A stretch of DNA of 64,000 nt from Paenibacillus albiflavus (GTDB taxonomy: Bacteria > Bacillota > Bacilli > Paenibacillales > NBRC-103111). The stretch is from NCBI RefSeq assembly GCF_004344915.1, contig NZ_SKFG01000017.1, positions 26,765 through 90,764 of the forward strand, read 5' to 3'. The position numbers and the translations under genes are program-made. Below are positions 8,373-16,703 of this stretch, piece by piece; position 1 is the stretch's first letter; every line of letters starts with the position of its first letter. The notes below the pieces were generated by a model. That model was not told the DNA's origin. It was given only the letters and a program-made list of their open reading frames with translations, and ran no database searches.

Positions 8373-9581
8373 ATGAATCGCATGCTAGACAAACTATTTA
8401 ATAAGTACTGGAGCCCTTATATTGTAATGGGGATTGCCGGTATTCTAAGTGCTTTATATTTTGGGATTACCGAGACCGTATGGGCGGTAACAGGCGAATT
8501 CACCCGTCTTGGGGGCCATATTCTACAGCTCTTCGGCGTGGATATTTCTGATTGGGCTTATTATGACTTGGTCCATATGAACGGAACTACACTTACCAGA
8601 ACGGATGGCTGGATCGTCTGGGGCATGTTTATAGGCGCCTTGATGATGGTTCTTTTTAGCAATAATTTTAAAATCAGAGTTCCTAAACAAAAACGTCGTT
8701 TGCTGCAAGGATTTATTGGCGGACTCATCGCAGGCTTCGGCGCACGGTTGGCATTAGGATGTAATCTGGCTGCTTTTTTCACAGGTGTTCCGCAATTTTC
8801 ACTCCATTCCTGGATCTTTATGGCTGCTACCGCAGTAGGTACTTATGTGGGTGTTAAAGTGGTGAATACGAGGTGGTGGAAAGGCAAGCCCGTCCTACAA
8901 AAAGGAAATATTGCGACGCTGACTAAAAAAACGAAGAAGATACAACCTTATGTCGGTGCCATCCTGGCACTATGTTATGCGGGCCTTATCATTTACTTTT
9001 TCATCTCAGGCCAAAAGATGCTCGGCGTAGCTGCTATATTCGGGGCTGCCTTTGGTATTCTGATTGAAAGAGGGCAAATTTGTTTTACGTCCGCATTCCG
9101 AGATTTGTGGATCAGCGGCCGGGCTACTATGACGAAAGCCATTATTATTGGCATGGCCATCAGTTCAGTTGCGACACTTGTGATCCTCATCATTTATGGA
9201 TTAGAACCTATCACCAAAATCGCCGCTCCGAGTACTTTTGTCGGTGGAGCGCTGTTCGGTTTCGGAATCGTGCTGGCTGGCGGCTGTGAGACAGGTATGA
9301 TGTATCGGCTGATGGAAGGACAGATTGTCTTTTTACCCGTATTTATCGGCAACATCATGGGCGCTACTGGCCTTGCCTATGCTTGGGATCATCTCGGTGT
9401 CTTTAACCTTCTGGTGAAGAGTGGCTCCAAAATAAATCTGATCCCGCTTATGGGACCTTATGCTGCGCTGCTTGTTACACTTGTTATGTTAGGAATAGGA
9501 TTTGCAATTGCGGTCTACTGGCAGAAAAACTACCGCTTCGGAGTTGGATTTAAGAAAGGGGAATACACGAATGTCAATTGA
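8373..9581 (+). CDS. tsuA: YeeE/YedE-type thiosulfate transporter TsuA
   Basis: 402 residues, strongly hydrophobic with about ten membrane segments. It has the family's cysteine-bearing repeats: GARLALGCNLAAFF, ERGQICFTSAFRDL and LAGGCETGMMYRLMEGQ. In this family these conserved cysteines relay thiosulfate through the membrane. The RBS AAAGGGG precedes the ATG. Its end overlaps tsuB by 11 bases, so the two are translationally coupled. Together they would import a reduced sulfur species for cysteine synthesis or sulfur trafficking. Confidence 0.85.
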   Translation: MNRMLDKLFNKYWSPYIVMGIAGILSALYFGITETVWAVTGEFTRLGGHILQLFGVDISDWAYYDLVHMNGTTLTRTDGWIVWGMFIGALMMVLFSNNFKIRVPKQKRRLLQGFIGGLIAGFGARLALGCNLAAFFTGVPQFSLHSWIFMAATAVGTYVGVKVVNTRWWKGKPVLQKGNIATLTKKTKKIQPYVGAILALCYAGLIIYFFISGQKMLGVAAIFGAAFGILIERGQICFTSAFRDLWISGRATMTKAIIIGMAISSVATLVILIIYGLEPITKIAAPSTFVGGALFGFGIVLAGGCETGMMYRLMEGQIVFLPVFIGNIMGATGLAYAWDHLGVFNLLVKSGSKINLIPLMGPYAALLVTLVMLGIGFAIAVYWQKNYRFGVGFKKGEYTNVN

Positions 9582-9798
9582 TTACACGCTAGATCTTAGA
9601 GGAGAATCTTGCCCATATCCGGTGATTTACACATTGGAAACATTAAGGGATATGAAAAAAGGACAGCTGCTACAAGTTATCGCAGACTGCCCGGCAGCTT
9701 TTCGAAACGTGCCTGAAGAAGTGATTAAACACGGGTATACTCTTGCTCAAGAGCCTGTTAAGAATGGCCAGGAATTCGTATTTTATATAACAGCTTAA
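9571..9798 (+). CDS. tsuB: TusA-family sulfur carrier TsuB
   Basis: 75 residues with the TusA/YedF signature DLRGESCPYPVIYTLETL; the CPxP cysteine is residue 14, the persulfide-carrying position. The ATG at 9571 follows AAAGGGG and lies inside the end of tsuA. TsuB is thought to accept sulfur from thiosulfate imported by TsuA. It ends immediately before the stop of the convergent DMT gene, with no intergenic base. Confidence 0.85.
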   Translation: MSIDYTLDLRGESCPYPVIYTLETLRDMKKGQLLQVIADCPAAFRNVPEEVIKHGYTLAQEPVKNGQEFVFYITA

Positions 9799-10704
9799 TT
9801 ATCTAATTTTCAATGAATGGGCCTCTTGTTGAGGCCTTATTTTTTTGCTTGCGAGGAATACGCCTGCCAGAACGATCAATAATCCTATTATCATGTTCCA
9901 TTCGATTTTTTCGTTTAAAAGGGCATACCCCCAGATTAGAGCAGTAGAAGGTACCAGATAAGTGACCATGGACGCAAACTCGGGGCTTCCTTTTTGAACG
10001 ATAAAATAATAAAGAATGTAAGCAAAGCCTGATCCGAATACGCCTAATCCCACGATCATCGGTAAATTGTTTGGCGCAACAAGATGCGAGAATGAGATCG
10101 GCTCCATCGTAAATGCAATGATTGCGCTCGATACCGAGCTGGTTAGTAAAGTGCCGAATGTAATCTGATACATCGAATATTTAGAGAGAAGACGCTTGGA
10201 CAGCTGTGATCCGAATCCGTAACAGCATGCCGCTGAAAGCATACATACAAATCCCAACAGGTCTACTGATGTGACCGATCCTGGTGTAATGCCGAGTAGG
10301 ACAATCATGCCTATAGTGGCAATTGCTAACCCAAGCCATTGGTTCCTGTTGGATACTTGCCTAAAAAACAAGATGCCGATCACGACCGTCCATATGGGTG
10401 TAGTCGCGTTCAAAATCGACGCCATACTGCTGCTCAATCGCGTCTCACTAAACCCTATGATCGACCATGGGATCGCTGTATTGATCAGCGCCATGATAAC
10501 CATTGGAATCCAAGGAATGGTTCGCCATCCAAACGGCTTTTTGAACACGAGCATAATCAATACGACAACCGCTAAACCGCAAGAAGATCGGAGGAAAACG
10601 ATTGTCCACGGTCCGAAGTCATGGAGCAGCATTTTGATAAAATAGAATGAACCACCCCAAATGAGACTGAGCATTAAAAGCGCAACATAAACGAGGCGTG
10701 ACAA
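9799..10704 (-). CDS. EamA/DMT-family transporter
   Basis: 301 residues, ten hydrophobic segments in two EamA repeats. It opens YVALLMLSLIWGGSFYFIKM and contains FLRSSCGLAVVVLIML and the second-repeat LVPSTALIWGYALLNEK. Members export metabolites or amino acids; the substrate is unknown. The last ~14 codons overlap the hairpin that terminates tsuB transcription on the other strand. Confidence 0.85.
   Translation of the reverse strand: MSRLVYVALLMLSLIWGGSFYFIKMLLHDFGPWTIVFLRSSCGLAVVVLIMLVFKKPFGWRTIPWIPMVIMALINTAIPWSIIGFSETRLSSSMASILNATTPIWTVVIGILFFRQVSNRNQWLGLAIATIGMIVLLGITPGSVTSVDLLGFVCMLSAACCYGFGSQLSKRLLSKYSMYQITFGTLLTSSVSSAIIAFTMEPISFSHLVAPNNLPMIVGLGVFGSGFAYILYYFIVQKGSPEFASMVTYLVPSTALIWGYALLNEKIEWNMIIGLLIVLAGVFLASKKIRPQQEAHSLKIR
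9820..9846 (+). terminator. tsuAB terminator inside the convergent DMT gene
   Basis: GGCCTC (9820-9825) pairs with GAGGCC (9831-9836), followed by TTATTTTTTT. It lies within the coding sequence for the C-terminus of the minus-strand DMT transporter. Confidence 0.75.
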
Positions 10705-10864
10705 AGTAACCCTTCTTCCTGTTATAAAATGGTTAAATGACGAGATTATTCCTTACATAATCTCACTAATTCAGCAATTATATCACCTCGGGTTGTTGCA
10801 GTGAACAAAAATGAGAATTTTGGGTCAACTGCATTTAAATAGAGCGATCCATAGACAAGTACAG

Positions 10865-11224
10865 CTAGTTATGTAGCTCATGCATACTTCGAACCAATTC
10901 TTCAAGCTTTATTCTCCTATTGCGAAGCTCCTCTTCCTCTTTGCTCAGAACGTCCAGCTGAAGTTTTAGAGAATCATGGGCTTCCTTTATTAGTTCTGAG
11001 TTCCCACAGCCATAATTATTCTTCATTGCAAAAATGAGCTGAATATCCTTCAACTTAAGACCATAACCTTTCAACTCCTGAATAACCTCATAATCCTCCA
11101 GATGTTTGTCGGTGTATCTCCTTGTACCATTCGCTTGTTTGGACTGGATTAAGCCCAAGTCCTCATAATGCCTGATCGTATCCTTCGTTGCACCTGCCTT
11201 ACAAATAAACTCACCTATTCGCAT
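10865..11224 (-). CDS. MerR-family regulator
   Basis: About 119 residues beginning MRIGEFICKAGATKDTIRHY, then the HTH/wing GLIQSKQANGTRRYTDKHLE and a C-terminal dimerisation coiled coil (LKLQLDVLSKEEEELRNRR). An ATG at 11224 is preferred because AAAGGA lies about ten bases upstream. In-frame ATGs at 11233 and 11245 are alternatives but have poorer Shine-Dalgarno spacing. One cysteine (GCGN) is seen, not a metal-binding pair. It is divergent from a gene whose promoter has the MerR-type 19-base spacer. Confidence 0.85.
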   Translation of the reverse strand: MRIGEFICKAGATKDTIRHYEDLGLIQSKQANGTRRYTDKHLEDYEVIQELKGYGLKLKDIQLIFAMKNNYGCGNSELIKEAHDSLKLQLDVLSKEEEELRNRRIKLEELVRSMHELHN

Positions 11225-11283
11225 TTGATCCATTTCCTTTCCCATTCATTGAAGTGGTGATCTTCGGAATTGCAAATCATTAG

Positions 11284-11314
11284 TTGACGTGGGGTTTACC
11301 CCGTATTGTTTAAT
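11284..11314 (+). promoter_or_regulatory. MerR-type promoter with dyad in the spacer
   Basis: TTGACG (11284-11289), a 19-base spacer and TTTAAT (11309-11314). The spacer contains the dyad GGGGTTTACCCC (11291-11302). An over-long spacer with a central dyad is the signature of promoters activated by MerR-family DNA distortion. It points at the small membrane protein at 11346, with the merR gene divergent. Confidence 0.65.
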
Positions 11315-11345
11315 GACTTTAAACTAATTATAGGAGGCTCAATTT

Positions 11346-11687
11346 ATGATTTTTTCCAGTATTCTAATTTTTTATAGTGTAATCAGCTTGATCGGCTCTA
11401 TTGCTCTTCTTCATAAAGGATCTGTTACTTCTCATCATAGTAAAAGATCTTTTTCTGCTCAACTATCTATCTATTTTTTTATGATCAGCCATAGTTCACT
11501 CCTTGCAGCTGCTGTTTATCAATTGAACAAGCCGATAAACTTCATATGGTTTATTGGCTGTTTCACTATATGCATCATTTCTCGTTGGCTAAACGGACAA
11601 GTTCTGTTTGGCAAGAGCAATTGGCATCATTACTTTATCGTAGGTGCGATTTTTGGCGCAGCTTCGGTATGCAAAATCTACTTGTAG
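11346..11687 (+). CDS. four-helix membrane protein, putative MerR target
   Basis: 113 residues with about four hydrophobic segments: IFYSVISLIGSIALL, LSIYFFMISHSSLLAAAVY, FIWFIGCFTICIISRWL and FIVGAIFGAASVCKIYL. The RBS TAGGAGG precedes the ATG. No family recognised. Its promoter and the divergent MerR gene suggest induction by the MerR ligand, so a role in drug or stress tolerance is plausible but inferred. Confidence 0.7.
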   Translation: MIFSSILIFYSVISLIGSIALLHKGSVTSHHSKRSFSAQLSIYFFMISHSSLLAAAVYQLNKPINFIWFIGCFTICIISRWLNGQVLFGKSNWHHYFIVGAIFGAASVCKIYL

Positions 11688-11703
11688 CATCAAATGAATA
11701 AGC

Positions 11704-11731
11704 AAAAAGCACCCTGAGCAGGTGCTTTTTG
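11704..11731. terminator. bidirectional terminator
   Basis: AAAAAGCACC (11704-11713) pairs with GGTGCTTTTT (11721-11730). A-run and T-run flanks let it serve both the membrane-protein gene and convergent mntH. Confidence 0.85.
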
Positions 11732-11753
11732 TTCGTATTATACCGCCCACATG

Positions 11754-13112
11754 TTACCCCAGCTCATGACCCGTCACAATGATGTAACCAACTAGGAAAA
11801 CGTTTAAAGCGAGAATGACAACAGTGGCAAGCCAAGATAATATTTTAACCCATGGCGGGTTCACGAATTCTCCCATCTTCTTCTTATCACTTGTGAATAA
11901 GACGAGTGGAATTACGGCAAAAGGCAATTGCAGGCTCAGTACCACTTGGCTCCATAAGAGTAAATCCCCAGTTCCTCTTGATCCAGCCATCCACGTTACA
12001 ATAAATGCAGGTACAACAGCAATTAACCGAGTAATAATGCGGCGAAGCCAAGGAGAAATTTTTAAATTGATAAAACCCTCCATCACGATTTGTCCTGTTA
12101 GCGTACCCGTAATCGTTGAGTTCTGACCGGAGGCAAGCAAAGCAATGGCAAACAATGTGCTGGCAATACCTACACCTACAGTAGGGCTCAATAGTTCGTA
12201 GGCAGCTTCAATTTCAGAAACATCCAAACCGGTTCCGTGGAAAGCAGCGGCGCCAAGTATCAGAATGGAGGAATTGATAATAAAGGCAATCGTTAATGAA
12301 ACGTTTGAATCGAGAATTGAGAATTTTAAAGCTTCTTTGCGTCCTTCTCTATTGCGTTTGTATTGTCTAGTCTGAACGATAGACGAATGTAAATATAAAT
12401 TATGAGGCATTACGGTTGCGCCTAAGATCCCCAAGGAAATAAACAGCATCTCAGGGTTTGTCACAATTTCAAAACTTGGAACATAACCACCTAATACCGC
12501 CGCTATTTCAGGCTTCGAAACGATCAGTTCAAATACAAACACTAGAAATATCGTAGCCATTAACACGATAATAATGGACTCGATAATGCGAAACCCTTTC
12601 TTCTGTAAAAGCAGCAGAAGCAGTACATCGAGTGTAGTAATTAAGATACCGAGTAATAAAGGGATTCCAAATAATAAATTAAGTGCGATAGCGGATCCGA
12701 TAACCTCCGCTAAATCTGTTGCAACAATCGCAATCTCAGTTAGTATCCAAAGAAAAAAGGCTGTTTTTTTGCCAACTGCATCTCGAGTCGCTTGGGCTAA
12801 ATCGCGGCCTGTCACAATTCCTAATTTCGCAGCCAATGACTGCAGCAGCATCGCAATTAAATTGGAGATGAGAATTACAGTTAATAGCGTGTAGCCAAAC
12901 CGAGCTCCACCAGCAATCGACGTTGCCCAGTTACCAGGATCCACATAACCTACGGCTACTAGCGATCCAGGACCGGCAAAGGCTAGAAACTTCCGCCAGA
13001 ATCCAGCTTTTTTCGGAATTTTAACGGTATTATTAACTTCCTCTAAACTAACATTTGAGCTATGTCGCAACCACCCTGAATTGTCGGTTGCTTGCTCAGC
13101 TTGATTTTTCAT
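11754..13112 (-). CDS. mntH: NRAMP-family divalent metal/proton symporter MntH
   Basis: 452 residues, eleven membrane segments. The metal-binding motif DPGNWATS in TM1 and MPHNLYLHSS in TM6 are both intact, as needed for Mn2+/Fe2+ import. The hydrophilic N-terminus (about 35 residues) is normal for Bacilli. A promoter, TTGCAA-17-TAATAT on the minus strand, lies upstream. I see no convincing MntR box. Confidence 0.93.
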   Translation of the reverse strand: MKNQAEQATDNSGWLRHSSNVSLEEVNNTVKIPKKAGFWRKFLAFAGPGSLVAVGYVDPGNWATSIAGGARFGYTLLTVILISNLIAMLLQSLAAKLGIVTGRDLAQATRDAVGKKTAFFLWILTEIAIVATDLAEVIGSAIALNLLFGIPLLLGILITTLDVLLLLLLQKKGFRIIESIIIVLMATIFLVFVFELIVSKPEIAAVLGGYVPSFEIVTNPEMLFISLGILGATVMPHNLYLHSSIVQTRQYKRNREGRKEALKFSILDSNVSLTIAFIINSSILILGAAAFHGTGLDVSEIEAAYELLSPTVGVGIASTLFAIALLASGQNSTITGTLTGQIVMEGFINLKISPWLRRIITRLIAVVPAFIVTWMAGSRGTGDLLLWSQVVLSLQLPFAVIPLVLFTSDKKKMGEFVNPPWVKILSWLATVVILALNVFLVGYIIVTGHELG

Positions 13113-13188
13113 TTAGTAATCACTCCTACACAAAATACATTTTTTGGTTTATTTTTTTCCTCCGTGCAACTCTCTTTGTCATAATCAA

Positions 13189-13217
13189 ATATTATTCCTA
13201 AAACCAATAATTTGCAA
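13189..13217 (-). promoter_or_regulatory. mntH promoter
   Basis: On the minus strand: TTGCAA (13212-13217), a 17-base spacer and TAATAT (13189-13194), about 80 bases upstream of the mntH ATG. Confidence 0.55.
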
Positions 13218-13238
13218 GCACTTTTTCAGTGGATGTAA

Positions 13239-13442
13239 ACTGTATCCATAACACTCGAAGAACAGCAGGAGAACGCTCAAACCACAGGTGTCATTACTGA
13301 TGTCCATAACGATGAGAAATATCCATCCGTTCATATCCAGGGTGTTGGTACGGAAGGCGAGATCCATGAAGTGCAGTGCGGTGATGCTTGGTTTCAGGAG
13401 CCAAGCGGAAGACTTTCGGCTCCAGTATTGGTAAGATTATAG
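13239..13442 (+). pseudogene. start-less coding remnant
   Basis: A 67-codon open frame between two stops with protein-like composition: TTGVITDVHNDEKYPSVHIQ, then GEIHEVQCGDAWFQEPSGRL. There is no ATG or TTG in a useful place and no Shine-Dalgarno; the only in-frame GTG is about two-thirds of the way in. It looks like the C-terminus of a lost gene upstream of the allantoate cluster. No family is recognised. Its 5' end lies about 20 bases upstream of the mntH -35 box. Confidence 0.35.
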
Positions 13443-13558
13443 TACAGTCCTTAAATGCAAGATCCAATAGTCGGCTCATGCCGGCACGGAACTTTGAAAG
13501 TCACGAAACGATATATTTCCTGCCAAATGTTATTTTTCGAATAAAAGGGGTTGAAGAT

Positions 13559-15241
13559 ATGGAGTTTAGAGTGGAACATGTGCTGAAAATGGAGAGACTG
13601 CAAAATGCGAAAGTACTCGGGGGCGAAAAAGGCCTCTCGAATGTGATTAAAGGCATCACCATTATGGAAGCTCCCGATATCGCGGATTGGTTGAGTGGTG
13701 GAGAGATGCTGCTGACCAGCCTGTATCCGATCCTCAATTATACAGAGGAGGAACAGCGGGAATTTGTCTCCCGTCTAGCTGATAAGGGAGTCAGCGCCTT
13801 AATGATCAAAAACCACCGTTTCGTCAAAAAGATCCCGGATGTCATCATAGAAACAGGCGAGAAGACGGCTCTGCCCATTATCCAAATCCCTCAGGACATC
13901 CCTTATGTGGATGTGCTCTATCCCGTAATGCAGGAATTATTTAATAACCAAGTGATGAAGCTTAAATATTTTAAAGATGTGCATGATCGCTTCACAACGC
14001 TTTCCTTAATGGATGCCGGTCTGGAACCTATTATCACTACACTGGAGGAATTGATCGGAAACCCCGTTGCCCTCTATGACCGAAATTTTGTCTGTATGAC
14101 GCCTACATCCTTTCACACGACGCCGGTAGAACAAAAGGAACGGAATGTAGAACGAGTTAAAATAGTCGAAACAAAATTTCCTTATTATTGGATGACGGCA
14201 CAGGTTACGGAACCGGAAACAAAATTGGTCGAGCAGGTAGTGGTACCCATTCGAACGGTAAACCGAATTAAAGTGCATCTAGTCGTTACCGAAGCCTACA
14301 AACCGATAGAAGATTTGGACTTTATTGCAATCGAAAATGCCGCTACCGCTCTGTCCCTGGAACTGGTTAAGCAATTTGCCGTGGCAGAGGTAGAGCGTGA
14401 ATTTATAAATGATATTATTGACGATCTTCTTGCGGGTAAAGGCCAAATGATGGAAACGGTGTATCATCGGGCTAATCTGATTGGCTGGGATTTGGACCGT
14501 TCGTATGCTGTGTTATTGTTTCATGTGAAAGACGAGTTCATCTCTCTGAGTCAAAAAGAAATGAACAAACCTATAAGCTTGCGCAGATTGCAGAGCAAAA
14601 CCTTTACTTATTTGCACGAAGCTATTCGCTCCCAATTTGCAGACGGTATTATGCGCAGCCGAAGCGATACGATTATTCTGCTTTTACCGGTTGACCAGCA
14701 GGAAGGTAAGGGGAAAGGCTGGTTGAACGCTGTTAAGGATAAAGCCCGCGAGATTCAGGAGAATATCCGGACAAAAGCCAAAGATATTGTCGTGCAGGTC
14801 GGCATCGGCAATGTTGCGGAAACCGTAACGGATATTGCGAGAAGCTACCAGGAGGCCGAAGATGCACTGGACCTCGGAGGCACGCTCTACGGCAATGAGT
14901 CGGTTACTGCCTATGCTGAACTTGGCCTGTTCCGGCTGCTATGCCAGTTTCCTGATCCTGACGCACTAACCTCTTTCATTCCCGCTTCTTTAAGCAGGCT
15001 GGTAGAAAGCAAGAATGCCATCAAAAATGATCTGCTGCATACGCTTGAGGTATTTTTGCAGCATAATCAAAATGCAGCAAAAGCAGCTCATGACCTTTTT
15101 GTCCATTACAAAACGGTCATGTACAGACTGGAACGAATCAAAGAAATCACCGGCATGGATTTCGAGGATTCGGAAGAGATGCTAGGGGTTAGAGTCGGCC
15201 TAAAGATTCTAAATTTGGTAAAAAGCGAAAGAAACGACTAA
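13559..15241 (+). CDS. pucR: PucR-family transcriptional regulator
   Basis: 560 residues. The N-terminal PucR domain (about 1-125) begins MEFRVEHVLKMERLQNAKVL and contains GITIMEAPDIADWLSGGEML. The C-terminus has the PucR HTH_30: LLHTLEVFLQHNQNAAKAAH, then HYKTVMYRLERIKEITGMDF. In B. subtilis PucR senses allantoin-pathway intermediates and activates purine-catabolism genes. The ATG at 13559 has AAAAGGGG eight bases upstream; the open frame extends 57 codons further 5' but without homology. It stands directly before the allantoate operon. Confidence 0.88.
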   Translation: MEFRVEHVLKMERLQNAKVLGGEKGLSNVIKGITIMEAPDIADWLSGGEMLLTSLYPILNYTEEEQREFVSRLADKGVSALMIKNHRFVKKIPDVIIETGEKTALPIIQIPQDIPYVDVLYPVMQELFNNQVMKLKYFKDVHDRFTTLSLMDAGLEPIITTLEELIGNPVALYDRNFVCMTPTSFHTTPVEQKERNVERVKIVETKFPYYWMTAQVTEPETKLVEQVVVPIRTVNRIKVHLVVTEAYKPIEDLDFIAIENAATALSLELVKQFAVAEVEREFINDIIDDLLAGKGQMMETVYHRANLIGWDLDRSYAVLLFHVKDEFISLSQKEMNKPISLRRLQSKTFTYLHEAIRSQFADGIMRSRSDTIILLLPVDQQEGKGKGWLNAVKDKAREIQENIRTKAKDIVVQVGIGNVAETVTDIARSYQEAEDALDLGGTLYGNESVTAYAELGLFRLLCQFPDPDALTSFIPASLSRLVESKNAIKNDLLHTLEVFLQHNQNAAKAAHDLFVHYKTVMYRLERIKEITGMDFEDSEEMLGVRVGLKILNLVKSERND

Positions 15242-15253
15242 ATATTTGAGCTG

Positions 15254-15279
15254 GACGGGCCCTGTGCCCGTCTTTTTTT
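15254..15279 (+). terminator. pucR terminator
   Basis: GACGGGC and GCCCGTC arms followed by seven T, 12 bases after the pucR stop. Confidence 0.85.
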
Positions 15280-15339
15280 ACCCATGGTGGATAAAGAATC
15301 GGTTAGACTTTTATCCACTCCTGTTAATGACTCTGCTTT

Positions 15340-15353
15340 GGTAAGCGTTTACA
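15340..15353. promoter_or_regulatory. cre site (CcpA operator) of the allantoate operon
   Basis: GGTAAGCGTTTACA matches 13 of 14 positions of the consensus TGWAANCGNTNWCA. It overlaps a weak promoter-like pair, TTTACA (15348-15353) with TAAACG 17 bases later. This predicts carbon catabolite repression of the operon. Confidence 0.6.
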
Positions 15354-15418
15354 CTAAAGTTGCAAGAAGCTAAACGTCTTTCGAATTATTTTCATCATCA
15401 TAGAAAGGGACGGTAAGT

Positions 15419-16651
15419 ATGGAAGAATTAAACAATGATATCATGCAGCTATTAGAATGGCTCGGATATTTTGGAAAAGATCCTGAAGGAGGCGTCTCCC
15501 GGTTTCTTTACTCCAAAGAATGGCTGGAGGCTCAGAAATCTATAGAGGACTGGATGAACAAAGAAGGCTTCAACGTTCACTTTGATGAAGTGGGCAACTT
15601 GTTCGGGGGCCTACAAGGAACAAAGTATCAAGATGAAACCGTATTGACCGGTTCTCACGTGGATACAGTAGGCAATGGCGGTTTGTACGATGGCCAGTAC
15701 GGTATTGTTGCCGGTTTGCTTGCAGTTAAATACTTAAAAGAAACATATGGGAAGCCGCTGCGCAATCTACAGGTGGTGTCCATGGCCGAAGAAGAAGGCA
15801 GTCGATTCCCTTACGCATTCTGGGGATCCAAAAATATCGTATGTACGGCAAAACGCGAAGAAGTGGAAAACATTGCAGACTTTGATGGCATAGCCTTCGT
15901 AGACGCGATGAGAGACTGCGGCTTTGATTTCCGTAAGGAATCCACAGAGCTTCGCAAAGACTTGAAAACGTTTGTAGAACTCCATATCGAGCAAGGCAGC
16001 GTTCTGGAAAATGAAAAAAAATCTGTAGGTGTAGTCCACAGCATTGTAGGTCAGCGCAGATTTACCATAGAAGTGACGGGAGAAGCCAACCATGCCGGTA
16101 CCACCCCGATGAATTACCGCAAAGATGCTGTTCATGCTGCTAGTGTTATGATCAGTGACGTAATGAACCGGACAAAAAAACACGGAGATCCGTTAGTAGC
16201 TACAGTGGGCAAAATCGAAGTGAAGCCAAATGTGGTTAACGTGGTTCCGGGCTATGCCTTATTCACCATGGATATCCGCCATACGGAGAAAGAAGCGCTT
16301 GTTCAAGTTACAGAAGAGATTACAGCTTCCCTGAATACCATTGCGGAAGAAATGGGTGTAGGACTGAAGATCGATATGTGGATGGATGCGGATCCAGTTC
16401 CTATGGATAAACGTGTGGTAGAAGTGGTTGAACAGCAGTGCAAGGAAAAAGGCCTGAATTATAAGCTAATGCATAGCGGAGCGGGACATGATGCCCAAAT
16501 ATTTGCTCCTTTTGTTCCATCGGCAATGATTTTTGTACCGAGCAGAGAAGGAATCAGCCACAATCCGGCTGAGTTTACCGAGCCCCATGATTTAGCTGAG
16601 GGCGTGAAGGCTCTGATCGGCACCCTCTATAAGCTGGCATATCAAGATTAA
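15419..16651 (+). CDS. allC: allantoate amidohydrolase
   Basis: 410 residues, M20 metallopeptidase-like amidohydrolase of the allantoate/carbamoylase branch. The di-metal ligands are seen in TGSHVDTVGNGGLYDGQYG, MAEEEGSRFP and ELHIEQGSVLE; the dimerisation-domain motif is GEANHAGTTPM, and the C-terminal metal histidine is in MHSGAGHDAQ. It hydrolyses allantoate to ureidoglycine, ammonia and CO2. The 700-odd bases after it are pathway genes in the same direction. An N-carbamoyl amino acid amidohydrolase is the alternative, but the neighbours settle the role. Confidence 0.88.
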   Translation: MEELNNDIMQLLEWLGYFGKDPEGGVSRFLYSKEWLEAQKSIEDWMNKEGFNVHFDEVGNLFGGLQGTKYQDETVLTGSHVDTVGNGGLYDGQYGIVAGLLAVKYLKETYGKPLRNLQVVSMAEEEGSRFPYAFWGSKNIVCTAKREEVENIADFDGIAFVDAMRDCGFDFRKESTELRKDLKTFVELHIEQGSVLENEKKSVGVVHSIVGQRRFTIEVTGEANHAGTTPMNYRKDAVHAASVMISDVMNRTKKHGDPLVATVGKIEVKPNVVNVVPGYALFTMDIRHTEKEALVQVTEEITASLNTIAEEMGVGLKIDMWMDADPVPMDKRVVEVVEQQCKEKGLNYKLMHSGAGHDAQIFAPFVPSAMIFVPSREGISHNPAEFTEPHDLAEGVKALIGTLYKLAYQD

Positions 16652-16703
16652 GCGACATCTTCATAACAAGCTTGCCAATCCCATCATAAGGAGCAGAAAA
16701 GAG

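Noticed and set aside
13189..13217. MntR-type operator in the mntH promoter
   Set aside because: The promoter is clear, but I could not find a dyad matching the MntR consensus.
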